DNA from: Branchiostoma floridae
Lineage: Eukaryota; Chordata; Leptocardii; Amphioxiformes; Branchiostomatidae
Assembly: GCF_000003815.2 (NCBI RefSeq)
Contig: NC_049984.1
Span: forward strand, 19,059,309 to 19,123,308
Direction of reading: 5' to 3'
DNA length: 64,000 bases
Numbering within the stretch: position 1 is the first letter of the stretch; each line of letters opens with the position of its first letter. The translations under genes were made by a program, and so were the position numbers. This document shows positions 1-11,500 of this stretch, one piece after another. Below the pieces are notes generated by a model. The model was given only the letters and a program-made list of their open reading frames with translations, had not been told where the DNA came from and searched no databases.

Positions 1-203
1 GTCAATGGGAAACTGCATACATTTTGTAAGATGTTGTTTGCAGCACAAACTTTCATTGGTCCAAACATAAACTCTCTTCTGAAAACAATTAAACCAACTA
101 TGAATGCAGGTGCGCATTCCCGGATGTAATATGAATCCATGCCGCTCTTTCATTCATGATGACAATTTGTAATTCAGAACAAATAAAAAGCTTTGATTTT
201 CAG

Positions 204-3200
204 ATCCACTTCACGAGGAGGTTAAAGAAACGTATCCGAAGCGAAGCATTCATGATGACAAATTCATCCGTTTTCGCTTGCCAAACAGGTAAAACCATTT
301 GATTTTTTGCATCATGAACCCCAAATCCTGACAGATGACATTGTGGTCATGGGATAGGATACAGAATGTACCTTTACTTCAAAGTACAGTTTCTTGTTTG
401 TTGTTTTTCTGCAGGAGATTTGACCCAGCACTGCTGAATCTTGAGGAGCGGGTGAAGAAGGGAGAGGTTGGTCAGATCCATCGCTTCAAGACGTCCAGCA
501 GGGACTCTCCCTTACCTTCCATTGAATACCTGCGCATCTCAGGTAACATCAGGATGAGTTTTTGGAGTGGTACCTATATGTGTAAGGTGAAAATTACTGG
601 TTGGGTAGAGAGGATACTAATGTTAACAGTTAGAAGGTATGTTGGTATTGTGCTAAGCAGGTAAGTGGGATTATGTAACGAGTCATCATTCATTTGTGGT
701 CAGCTGTTTACCAGCTTTGCAACAGTTTGCTTTGTGTTAATTTCATATAATTTTTTTGTACAATTGATGGTTTTGTTATAGAGACTCCAATATTGCAAGG
801 TATCCATACACTTAGAAATTACGACAACATCAGTGGAAAACACAGCTGGAAATATTTCTTTATGACTTCAAGACTGGCTTCAATCATCTTTGCACCGTGA
901 TCTTTATGTATATCTGTATTACTAGTATCACGCAAACATTTTACACACAGAAAGTGAAATAGTTTATTCTCTGTTGCCATATTGCAATGAGTTTGTTTTA
1001 GCCAATTGGCCAAATCTAGCGTCATTCCTGCAAATCTTCTATCTTACGATTGAGGTATGCAAATACATGCATTGCAATTGGAACTGCAGTAAAGTTGTAA
1101 TAAACAGACGTGTGGGGATTACTGTATATTTTGACGTATCCATATCTTCACAGTTTCGGTGGTTTTTGATTACCAGGTAGCATAGAATAGTTGTGTACGA
1201 ATCAAACCACTTTTACTGCAGAACTTTTCACACTTCTCCAGGTCTCAAAGATCCCTCATGACATTGACAATGTATCGGATATGTGGACGGAACATTCATG
1301 ACTCAAGTTTTTCTAAACATTCCTGTCTCTTCATGTCTCTGACAGGTGTCAATCATAGGTGATTCAACCATCTTGAAGACTTCAAGATCCTTCCAATGGT
1401 GTGCATCTGAACTTTGCTGTCATTATTACCATAACAATTTACTTCACAGCTTCGATGCATACTGTCACAAGGTAAATATTACAGGTATATGTATGGCTGT
1501 CTTAAGGTGGTATCTCACTGCTCTTGGGGCACCAGTGCGGCACTGCAGAGTTCGTAGGTGACTCAGTGAATTTCAAAGATAAAGAACAAATTTCCTTACG
1601 TTTTGTGTATTTTGTTGTCTTTTAGGCCACACCGATTTAATTTCTTGGTTCACGGATTCGCTCGCTCCTATTTTTTGGGAAAAAAAATAAAAATAAAAAT
1701 TACCACTCAGCAAATTTTCACCATTAATGAAACCATTCACCAACTTTCTGGTGTAGCAAATTGGCCTTTATATTATAAGCTCCTTAAAGTGTGGGTACAG
1801 GTGCTGTTACTGTACAAAAATAGTGTTTTTGTACTTTTTTCAAGCTGAAAACTTTTTTTCTTTATGTTTTGGATTAGCCGTTACCTTTACCCCAACCATT
1901 TTACAATTTTTATTTTTATTTCGCCCTCTCGCTCCATATTTTTTATGAAAAAATCCGTGAACCAAGAAATTAAATTGGTGTGGCCTTAAGTCACACTTTT
2001 ATGTTTGACACAATATCTAAATAATTATAAAAAATCGGCAAAAATAACAAACAGTGCCATAGTGAACAAACCCTGCAGTGCTGCACCAGTGAGACACCCT
2101 CTTTACACATTTCCAAGTTCATTGTTGGCAGATCAGTTTTGCATATGCAGTCAAGTGTGTTTTATGTGACACATTTTAGAACTTTTTGAACTATTGCTGG
2201 ACTTCTTTGCGACATCAAGAATCAAATCTGTATAAAGGCACATGATATTATTCAGTGAATATGAAGTAGAAAGTTTCTGCTTAAAAAATCGAAGCAAACA
2301 TTTACCCAATGTGGATAACAAAAAATCTAGTTCTTCAAAACTAAGGTACATGTACAAATGTACCTGTAACCCAGAATACCTCTGAGGTATACATGTATGT
2401 GCCTTTTTTACTGTCGATTCAATTCCCTTGTGTTTTGTACAATCAAATATTACTTTCAACTTCAGCTTGTGAGGACTTTCTTGGACTAAAATATCATGCA
2501 TTGTAAGTACATGTATGTTCTATCAGTTCTCTTACTAGCACAAAAGAAGCAAAAGGACATTTTCAAATGACAGTACCCACAAAATATGCTAGCATCATTT
2601 AAAAATCATGGGGCTAACCAGAAAGTGTTTGAAGGTCCACATGAAATTCACCATTGTATCACCATCTGTTATATTTTGCTCAAGCTAACCTATCTTTCAT
2701 GATCTTGAAGCCACCTGGTTTGCCCCCAAACTTTTCAAATGGTGAAGCTTTTTGAACGCGTGCATGTCATATGTTCCGTTTCCACGTCAAAGAGAACAGG
2801 TGTCTTACCAAAGAGTTCAGCTACCTTTCAGGTTGTGTGGTTGCTGTGAAGAAAGAAAAAATGCAATTTGCCCATCTTTTGGAGAGTTAATGTGTTGTGC
2901 TGTTTCCCCCTCCTCAGGTGGAATATTCCATGACTGTGCTGTACATGACATTGATGAATGCCTCTGGATCATGAAAGAACTGCCAACACAGGTAACCATG
3001 GTTACATACCTTCAGGCCAAATGTATGTTTTAAGATACTGCATGTTTTTTTTGCTTTTTCGAAGGTTAAGGCATATTAAAACTTTTTAAAGATGCCACTA
3101 AATTCCACCCAAATTTCCCACATGTTTACAGACAAAAAAAAGCTACCTTCCTCCTATCATCATAGAACCCACACATTATAGAAAAGGTGGGGTTCTTCAT

Positions 3201-5703
3201 ATTCCACTAGCCTGAGTACCATCCTCCTTAGTGACCGCTGGCTCACTACTTTCTGTGGTTAGCAAGCGAAAGTATTGAGCCAGCGGTCACTACGGAGGAT
3301 GGTACTCAGGCTAGTCTTCCACTGTCTCAGTAAAGGAAGTTGAACCAAAAAACTTGCAGATTAGAGTTAGCTTTTAGACTAGAGTAGACATGTTACCTGC
3401 AATTAGCCCTTGGGCATGAATTTACAATAAATTTAACTATATTATTCTGATTGATATACATTTGTATGTCAAAACTTTATGTTTGAGTAATTGTATTGCA
3501 GACTAAGTTTCTTAGCCACCTTGGTTGTCTTCCTACTTTTTTTTTCCGTTCCACTTGAGGTTGGGCTTGGGAGTCCATGTTGGTCATTTTTGCTTGTGAT
3601 TTCAAGCTTGCAGGAAATACAATTTCATTTTCGTGTCATGAAGTTCAGATTTTGGGACTAAAAAGATGGCAACATTTTGTTCAAAAAACATTTTTTGGAC
3701 AAATGGTGACATTTTGTTTGTCACAGCAAGCAAATTTCCATCTTTGTATGGAAAGAAGGGTTCTTGAGGACTGCACATGACTCTCATCACAATCTCACTC
3801 TACCTGACTATAACTTCCCCAGGTGCACACGATGGCTCACTGCTTCACCCCTGCTATTGCTGAGCTGGATGATGTAGACACAGTGTCCATCACCATGAAG
3901 TTTCCAAGTGGAGCCATCGCAAGCCTGGACCTGAGCCGCCTGTCTACATATGGCTATGACCAAAGAACTGAGGTATAGACCTGTGGGCCAATTTTATGTG
4001 GATTTTAATGTTAGAAATGTCAATCTGTCCCAATGCTTACTAGTTATTTGTCATCCCTTTTGTTTATAGTCTGTGTGACACTAACTATGCTGTCCAGGGC
4101 TGTAACTGGCCCCTCTATCGCTGGCCAGTTGTTGGGCGGGCTGCTATAAGGAAGATTTAATCAGGCTATTTTGTTTATGGCATAGATGGAATAGATGCTG
4201 TGTTTTGCAGGTGCATACCCATGCCAGAAAATTTATGATTTTTCTAGTTATAGGAAATATGTTGCAATTGCACACGCATAAATGCTTTAAAATGTCTTCA
4301 ATGATTTTTCTCACCAATATGACACTTTCCAACCCTGACTGGAAAAGTATTGAGTACATTGTATTGTAAAGTCTTCAATAAAATTCCCCCAAAATCTTGA
4401 ACTTTTTATTCTTAAATCTAGCTATTCCTCTACCCTAATGCTGTTGTGATTTCCAGGTGTATGGCTCCAAAGGTATGCTGCTGAATCACAACACGACCCC
4501 CACCGGCCTGCACCATTCCAACGGTAGCGGGGAGACCGCACAGCCCATCCACCATTCCTTCCCGCAGAGATACGCCGCCAGCTACCGGGGGGAACTCGTT
4601 CACTTCCTCAACCTCATTCAAGGTGAACACAACTTTTAAATCCTCTGCATGATTGGTACATTATGAAATTAGACACATGAAGTGTTGCACTTGGAATTGT
4701 ATCAAAGTTACAGTTTGTGGAAGGAAGCTCTAACTTACTTTTAACGACGGTGTTGCGTATTATTGTTTTGAATTTTAAATTGTAATAAGTTGTATACTTC
4801 GCATTTGCTTATCCTATAATCATTTTTGTGTAAAATAATATATAAAAAGACTGTCAAGCAGTGCAATTCAGCCCTTTGGGCTGCAAGACCGCTTTTAATT
4901 TGTCATTCTTGTTGAAATGAATGAATAAACCAATCTACTACTTTAAAGAGGAAGATATTCACAACTGCACTAAGTGCTGTGCTCCGATTCAAAGCTTTAA
5001 TTGCCACCAGTTGCCTTCCATACTGGAAGCAGTATTGCATACTCATAAAGTGAAATATAATAGCTTACAGGTAGAAATGAAGTTTCCATATGTTACAAGC
5101 AGATATTTTACATAGAGTAACCATTTGAATTTTTTACTAGCTATGACTTTATATCTATTCTAGATTCACACTAAATACTAAGAATAAAATAGTTACATAT
5201 ACGTGATTTAAGTATATGTAATATTGTTATCTTATAAATGATAAACAAAAGACGAATTGATAAATCAGTGGTGTTCAGGGCGATACCTTGTGGTGTAATC
5301 ACTGACTTCCTGGCTTGTAGCAATTTTTCTTGTGGGAAAACCTAAAAAAAGTGCACACCTGGACTTTGACCTGATACACCAACTTCAAAGTTGAAATGTC
5401 AAAAAAGTCCATCCTTTATTGCAAGAAATATGGTAAGCTAGGAATTTCTGCAGGTTTATCATCTCAATGTTGTCTCTATTTGTATCCCCTACAGGGTTGG
5501 AGGAGCCTCGTATCGTGAAGAAAGACACATTGCTGAGCAGCCACATTGCGGAGGCCTGTGAGGAATCCCACAGGACGGGGCAGGCCGTTTCCCTGTCGTA
5601 CGATCACCTCCTGACATCTCCACCTGCTCACGAGAAGGGTGGTACAACTGACGTGGGGTCTGTACCCATGGAACAGGACGCCAACGCTGTTGCTACTGCA
5701 TAA
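204..5703 (+). CDS. Gfo/Idh/MocA-family oxidoreductase (inositol 2-dehydrogenase/YrbE-like), 3' part
   Basis: NAD(P)-dependent sugar or polyol dehydrogenase family; the true substrate cannot be told from sequence. Exons read as 204-288 (tentative), 415-542, 2918-2991, 3823-3972, 4457-4622 and 5495-5703, all with AG/GT borders and matching phases; TAA at 5701-5703. The exon at 415 opens with RRFDPALLNLEERVKKGE, the family's 'NRRFDP' segment. Exon 2918 gives GGIFHDCAVHDIDECLW, with the Asp and His spaced as in the catalytic D-x3-H of inositol dehydrogenase. The C-terminal part (FPSGAIASLDLSR, YGSKGMLLNHN, YRGELVHFLNLIQG) is the family's substrate-binding beta-sheet domain. The N-terminal Rossmann domain with its GxGxxG motif should lie left of the window. 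Exon 204-288 fits phase and splice sites but not the usual residues before RRFDP, so it is the weakest part. A MITE begins 17 bp after the stop. Confidence 0.85.
1504..2099. mobile_element. MITE (GGTGGTATCTCACTGC family) split by a nested MITE
   Basis: Outer ends are inverted (aaggtggtatctcactg on the left, cagtgagacac on the right), and the body matches 36111-36362, including the run ending aaaaatcggcaaaaataac. The homology is interrupted at 1625-1985 by a second element. It lies in an intron of the oxidoreductase. No ORF of note. Confidence 0.75.
1625..1985. mobile_element. Nested MITE with GGCCACACC terminal repeats and TTA target duplication
   Basis: Both ends carry a long inverted repeat starting GGCCACACC and continuing through the 'atttaatttcttggttcacgg' type sequence, about 60 bp per arm. 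It is flanked by TTA at 1622-1624 and 1986-1988. The uninterrupted relative at 36111-36362 has a single '(c/t)taagtc' at that point, which shows the insertion. A 3-bp TTA duplication would suit PIF/Harbinger-type mobilisation (inference). A relative is at 50673-51035. Confidence 0.75.
3207..3314. repeat. Short palindromic element (39-bp arms, 30-bp loop)
   Basis: Left arm 3207-3245 and right arm 3276-3314 are inverted copies with about one mismatch, starting ctagcctgagtaccatcc. It would fold as an almost perfect hairpin. A related palindrome with the same 'agcctgggtaccatcc' start is at 14309-14424. It sits in an intron of the oxidoreductase. Confidence 0.8.
4066..4170 (+). mobile_element. Short interspersed repeat, TAGTCTGTGTAACAC family (copy 1)
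   Basis: Begins tagtctgtgtgacac, contains 'ctgtccagggctgtaactgg' and 'ttgggcgggctgctataag', and ends near caggcta. Three more copies occur here: 27916-28015 (+), 29872-29975 (-) and 61472-61581 (+). The ends are weakly inverted (tagtctg / caggcta). No coding capacity. Confidence 0.65.
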
Positions 5704-7311
5704 ATGAGTAGTTTCTTTCTAATCTACGAGCAGATCCTACAATGGCATAAGATAGTACTAAACTGGCCAAGAAGTGTACATTTGCCATGTAGCTAAACAC
5801 ACTCCTAGGCCAGCTTCACTCCTCTGTCAGCTTTTGATACTATCTTATGCTACCGTAGAATCTGCTTGAAGATTAGTTTCTTTCGCCTCTGTGAGGCTTT
5901 TTTTGTTGAGGAGAACTTCGTTTGTGTTGTTAATGACTAAATGGTTATACATATGAATTGATCAAATTGACCACTGTCTACTAAACAAAACGTATGAAAT
6001 AGCTTTCAACATTCTGTAGGATTTTGGGTGTGATGCGGAAACGTATTGACATTTTCACTGTTGCAATGTCTATAGATCTATATATTTGATATATCTATGA
6101 AATCATATCATAGGAATTACCTTGCAGTTGATCCAAGAGTACTTATAATATTTACCAGCAAAATTGCATATTATAATTTTCAGAATAGGATAGTTAGATG
6201 ACAGGCTAGCAGTGTGCTCAGTTAGACAGCAAGTTGCTGTGCTGTCCATTTTTCCAGGAAGAGCTAGCTTGAAAACTGCTATGTACTTAACATCTGGCAG
6301 CTCTTGTATTATGTGGACACCGCAGCTTCTGATCTCATCTACAGGTCATGAGTGCAAAGTTTAATTCTGTGGTAATGTCTTACCAAAACAAATTGCTACT
6401 ACCTCTTCAATATGGACCACTTATGATTTAGTACTTACAGTTGCTCATTGATGCATCTGCAGACTCGGAATTTTGAATGATCAGTGAATTTTGAATACAT
6501 TTTTATAGCTTTTAACTAATATAATTTTTTTTTTGTAATCAGTGTCTTTGAAAAGATCACTATGCTGATGTGTAGGGGTTTGTGGAAATATTCCTTTCTG
6601 ATCAGAAGTGAAACATACATGTATCAGGATGTTTGTGTAGTTAAGAACTCACTTGTGTGCTTGAATATTTGTGCTGTGCTGACATGCTATTGATTGAAAT
6701 GACATGGATGCAATATACCTGTCTGTCAGTGAGTTTAAGCTATGTAGTTATGTAATGGATAGCGAAGCTCTTAGTACACAACCAAAGAGCTGTTTCTGTA
6801 ATCTTCCTCAGGGCAATACTGATTGGTTTTACTTTGCACTGCATCAAAATATTGGTAAGGCATTAAGTACACATATTTCACAATGGCTGTTGCTGCTGCG
6901 TGCCTGCAAAACTAGCGTGTTCCACTAAAGGTTTATAACAACTATATAAATACAGTTGCAAATACAGACGATACGTCTTATAATCTGCTAATCTAACTAC
7001 ATGTAATACAAAATAAATTATAGACTGGAAATATGTTGGTATATAAATATATATATAGAGAGAGAGTGAGATAAATCTATGCGTATAATGCTTGTTAATG
7101 ATCGCAGGAATCTTAGTCCTAGGTCACTGAGCATTGATGTACTTTGCAGATCTATCTTTAAAGAATAAACAAGTATTGCAAATGTTCTTTGGTGTCGACT
7201 AATCACTAACGGTGCTGAGACATCTACATCTGAGTTCTCATTGTCTGATGAGTGTCTAGTAGTTAGAATATATAGTTAATCAAAGAAATAAACACAAAGA
7301 GAAGTAGTCAT
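5704..7311. other. 3' flank of the oxidoreductase; no gene recognised
   Basis: Probable 3' UTR followed by intergenic DNA. It holds the MITE at 5720-5876, an AT-rich stretch with TATA/GA microsatellite near 7041-7070, and only short open frames that look random. The segment around 6896-6920 (cgtgcctgcaaaactagcgtg) resembles the repeat at 48959-49070. Confidence 0.5.
5720..5876. mobile_element. MITE, TAATCTCCAAGCAGATCC family (copy 1)
   Basis: Inverted ends (aatctacgagcagatcctac and ctgcttgaagattag), with an internal inverted 'gcataagatagtac / atactatcttatgc'. Other copies are at 12141-12306, 33174-33328 and 51089-51226. This copy lies just after the oxidoreductase stop codon, so it is probably transcribed in the 3' UTR. 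Confidence 0.75.
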
Positions 7312-7449
7312 TCATTCATTGTTGAAGAGAGTAGAGATAAGTTCTTCCACAAGATTTTGTCCTTGACAGCGTTCCCCAAAGCAGTCCCATGTCTCTTTCA
7401 ATGTTGTGAAAGCAAGGAGGTGTATTTTAACCTCCTTGGTTAAAGTCAT
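7312..7449 (-). CDS. Small unrecognised ORF, 45 aa
   Basis: ATG at 7449 and TGA at 7314-7312 enclose 45 codons with a protein-like composition (begins MTLTKEVKIHLLAFTTLKET, ends ELISTLFNNE, two cysteines). I do not recognise it. It could be the last exon of a minus-strand gene, a fragment of a mobile element, or chance. No convincing acceptor or partner exon was found, although a 123-codon open frame (7830-7459) lies just upstream on the same strand. Confidence 0.2.
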   Translation of the reverse strand: MTLTKEVKIHLLAFTTLKETWDCFGERCQGQNLVEELISTLFNNE

Positions 7450-8104
7450 GTCAATAATCTAAACACAAGTGTTGACCTTGATAGACAAGGCTTGCAACTG
7501 TGGCTTCAGTCCTTCTAAAATGACAACGATTTTAAGTCTCCGTCTAGATCTGGAGCTTGCAGCTAGAGGCAACTGACATAGAAAATGTTTCTGGTGTGAT
7601 TGCAACACTTGACCAGATTTGGTCCCATCCATGTGACAGTGTCGGGCCTGAAAGTATGCGAGAAATAAGAAAAGACTTTCATTTAATACTTTTCCTTTAG
7701 AATAAAGTTGCTTTCCTACATACCGGTAATAACTAAATGGCAAACCTCTCGGCACAGTATGTACATGTTCTTGTACATGGCTTGTTCTTACACATTGTTT
7801 GTTGTCAAATATCTTAGATAACTTAACCATAACAGAATTACCACGAGGTTTCGTAGTTAAATCAATAAATCAATCAATAACCTTGAACTGACCTGGACAG
7901 CCCTGTGTCTACACTATACTTGTTCCCAGAACGGAGTAACGGGGACAACACCGTCTTAAGCGTGCTACGACAATCCTTGCATGTCCTACTGATCTGACAT
8001 CTTTCATGCGAATCCCTCGCTCTCACTCACGTAAGAAACTCCCGCTGTGTGTATCTTCCGATCTGGGTCAACCGATATACCTGGTAGGTTAATAGTGTCT
8101 TCTA
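7450..8104. other. Intergenic stretch downstream of the SMYD gene; nothing firm
   Basis: Contains one minus-strand open frame of 123 codons (7459-7830) with no recognisable domain and uneven composition, plus AT-rich sequence with 'aatcaataaatcaatcaataac' type runs. It may hold the SMYD 3' UTR end. No RNA gene seen. Confidence 0.4.
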
Positions 8105-8502
8105 TGGGTGGGTATCAATACAGAAAATCCGGGTCCAGGTACGGTCCTCCAGGTCCAAAGGATCAGGTCCAGCTCCGGACCTGAACCTGGACCTATTGAA
8201 ATCGTCTAGATCTGTGAAAACGTTTGAATGGGCGATACTCAAAACAATGGTCCATTTCGCTATAAAGTATTCTGTTTGGTGGATCTGTTTTTGACGATGT
8301 TTGACTGTAGAAGCCTGCATGGGAGAAATGACTTTCCTCTACTTCGCTCAAGTTCTTTTCTTGGATATGTAAGCTCCAACGCCAGGCGGTCTAATCTGTT
8401 CGTTTTCGAATCGTGGTGCAACATCCAGATTTTTTTCAGGTCCGGTTTTTCTGGACCGGTCCAACAAGAAAACCAAACGGTTTTGTACAGGTACCCACCC
8501 CT
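8105..8502. mobile_element. MITE-like element with GGGTGGGTA ends
   Basis: Left end 'tgggtgggtatcaatacag' and right end 'gtacaggtacccacccct' are inverted. Internally it has repeated 'aggtcc' motifs in both orientations. The right part resembles 43445-43515 in reverse (shared 'tttttctggacc' and 'aacggttttgtac'), tying it to the gap-containing element at 42292-43460. It lies immediately 3' of the SMYD stop codon. Confidence 0.6.
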
Positions 8503-8516
8503 AGTGCCTTTCCTGT

Positions 8517-11500
8517 CTAACGTGAGAGAGTTATTGCCATGTAAGCCGGTTGAAACCGCCTGGAAGCAGACGGGATGCGCAGGGACGCGTACCGGCGATC
8601 ATCGTAACGACCCGCCCCATAGCTAGGCCGACTCAGGGCAAGGGATCCGGAGGTAGATGTCTTCACTTCTATCTTGTTCAGAAGATTCCTTGCCCTTTCC
8701 AGAGCAAGAGATGCTGGGGAGGCGGGCCTGCTACTGGTAGTGTATCTCGGTGACTCAGGCCTGCTGTAGGTGGTGTATCTTGGGGAAGCAGGCCTGCTAT
8801 TCGCGGTGTATCTGTCGAGGGAAGAAGACCTCCTGTTGGACTCATCCTGACGAAGGCACATCACCCTTGATGGGCGGACAGTGTTGAAGCCGTTTATATG
8901 AGTGGACGATGTCTCCTTCCTAGTCGCACCGTTGTCGAGAAGACTTGAGAGCTTGGAGCGAAATTCTTTCCCTTCTCTTTTCACCTGGGCTTCTTCTCGG
9001 TAACTAAAATCAATCTTTCTTGGAGGATCCGCCTCTTTTTTCTCGGCGTTCCGCTTGTTTTCTCGCGGGTCGATCCAGCATTTGTAGTCTGCTGGGTTCC
9101 AGTCAGACGGTAGTTTCCTGCTCCGTTTGTCGTCATCTTCCTCCTCTTTTCCCTCTTCTTCCTCATCGTCGCTGACAACTTCATCAAAATCTTTCAGTAA
9201 GTCCTTCACCATCTTCACCTGGGGTTTGCGTCGACCGTGAGTGATGGTATAGATCTCTTTTGCCTGAAAATAAAGTCAAAATCAAGCTGTGGAAATACAC
9301 GACACAAATCGTCAGTGTTATTTCTGATTTCTATTTCAAAGCTTCTGTAAGTTTTTGAGAGCACGAAATCATTATTCTTACTGTTAGTCACACAAAATGC
9401 TTCCTCCAGATATCAGGAATAACGTTGAAGAATGCATACACCCACAATGAATGGAAAGTGTCTTCTTATAGCTAAGAAGTTGTTTAATTTATCATACGCA
9501 AATGAAGCAGTTCATGTGCAAGATAGGGTGCTTGATCTGTTCTGAAATCGCGGAGCACACTAATCCCTGACACTGTCGCTATAGAAAAACACAGAATATC
9601 ACAAAACATAAAATACTGACATCTTTGCGGCGACTTACGATCGATTTATACGTATGTCCATTGACCATGAGTCAGACTAAACTGAGTATTGACAATACAC
9701 ACTGCTCATGATCAATCTTAAGCAGAGACCCGTCTGTAGTGTCCAAGACGTTTCTTCCGTTTAGCTAGTCTAGCTTACTTGCCTTAAGGGCATGAAAGCG
9801 CCCTTTCTCCTGGTCTCCTAAGTGAAAGTAAGCTTTGCCCAATTTGTGATGAAGATTGCCTACGTCAGGCTCGTTAGCTTGGAGATACAGGCTGAGAAGA
9901 AAGGCCAATCAAAGAGTAGAACGACAGACAAGGAAAACGAGGAAAAGAGAACAAAGACGAAAAGTGGCACAGGAGGGTGTGAGGAGAGAGAAGGTAAAGC
10001 ATGAAGGAATATGAACTGTTGGAAATGAGAATACATCTTAATGGAACCATACACTTGGCATGGGTACTCACTTAAGGCCCCGTTCCAGCCTCTGCCCCCA
10101 TTCGATGGCCTGCCTCCACTCTCCCAGCCCCGCCGCAGCGTGAAACAACCCCACCAGGATCCTGATGGTGTGCACGTTATCCTCGTGAAGAACCTTGTCA
10201 ATTTCCAACAGGCAGTTCTGGCGGAACTGCATCTCGTATTCCAAGCCTGGTATGGTGGTTAAGTTGGAAACTTCGAGCGGAAAGTTTTTGTTCGATCATT
10301 CATCACCGATACTAGTGTTCTAGCCTGGTATTGATCATGTTCTAGTTCGATCCTCTAAACGCTAGCGCTTCCCTGTTGGACATTCAAGGGAACTAATAAG
10401 CGGGGCGAACTGGAATGTTTTCCTCATATGTGAATGTGTCTTGGGCTCTTGACGCAAGGTAAGAAACCAGTATATATAGCATATATGTAACTGCCTATTC
10501 CTCACACTAAATAGAGAACGAGTGTTATCAATACTTCATATTCTGAGCTAGGTGTCCTTCAAGCTAACTTTTTTATGTGTAGTCATACTTTGATTCATGA
10601 TCTGTTGTATCTAGATTCCAGACTTGAAGAGTAACTTCTACGTAAACTGTCTCTGCCAGGACACCAATGATGTGGACTGCATGGGTGCCTGTAGCATACT
10701 GACGTCCATAAAGTTAAAGTTAAAAAGTTAAAGTTTGCCCATAAATCTAAAATGCGTAGGGTGGCGCCCATCTCCACTTCAAAGCCCGTGGGGCACACAT
10801 TTGTGCAAGTCACTACAGCAGGGGGCTGGTCCGCTGGTAGTGATGTGTATTTAACTTCAATACCCCTACCATACATGTACCATTTTTAGAGTCTTTGGTA
10901 TGACTCGGCCGGGGATCGAACTCACGACCTAGCGTATGCAAGGAGAACACTTTACCCACTCGGCCATTGCACCGGTTATACTGACTTCCATAGTAATACG
11001 TTATCTGGTCTTTATATATTTTACTGGGCCCTTTAAAGTAAGAAAATATTCATCACATAATGAACCACAGAAGGATACCGTTACACCATCGTCTCTCCTT
11101 GGTGATGACGTTGTCCGCGTACTCCACAGCGGTGTCCACCTTTTCGTGAAACTCCTCGTCGAAGTCGTCGTGCTCGCACCGAGAACATTTCTCGTACACC
11201 GACTTAGATTCTGGGGGAAGGGGGAGGGTACAAAATTATGTTTAGAACGACCAGAGATATGAAACAAAATATTTAAGTATATTCAAGTGTACACACTGTG
11301 CAAAAGGGGTCAATTTAGGGCATGTACGTTTTTGTATTCTGTATTCTTTACGTTAATTTCCGATGATATTCGGTCATTGAACTCAGTGAGCCCTGAGTTA
11401 AAAATATCCCTAGAACGGGGTCAGTTATTTTCTACTGAGGATGCATTTCATAGTTTATTTAGTGTTGTGATAACCCGCGAATGTCAGAGAAAGATAAATG

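Noticed and set aside
11079-11100. Non-canonical GA donor directly after SMYD ...NVITK
   Set aside because: A GTATCC donor 17 bases further gives the right phase for the next exon; weak but canonical, so no exotic donor is needed.
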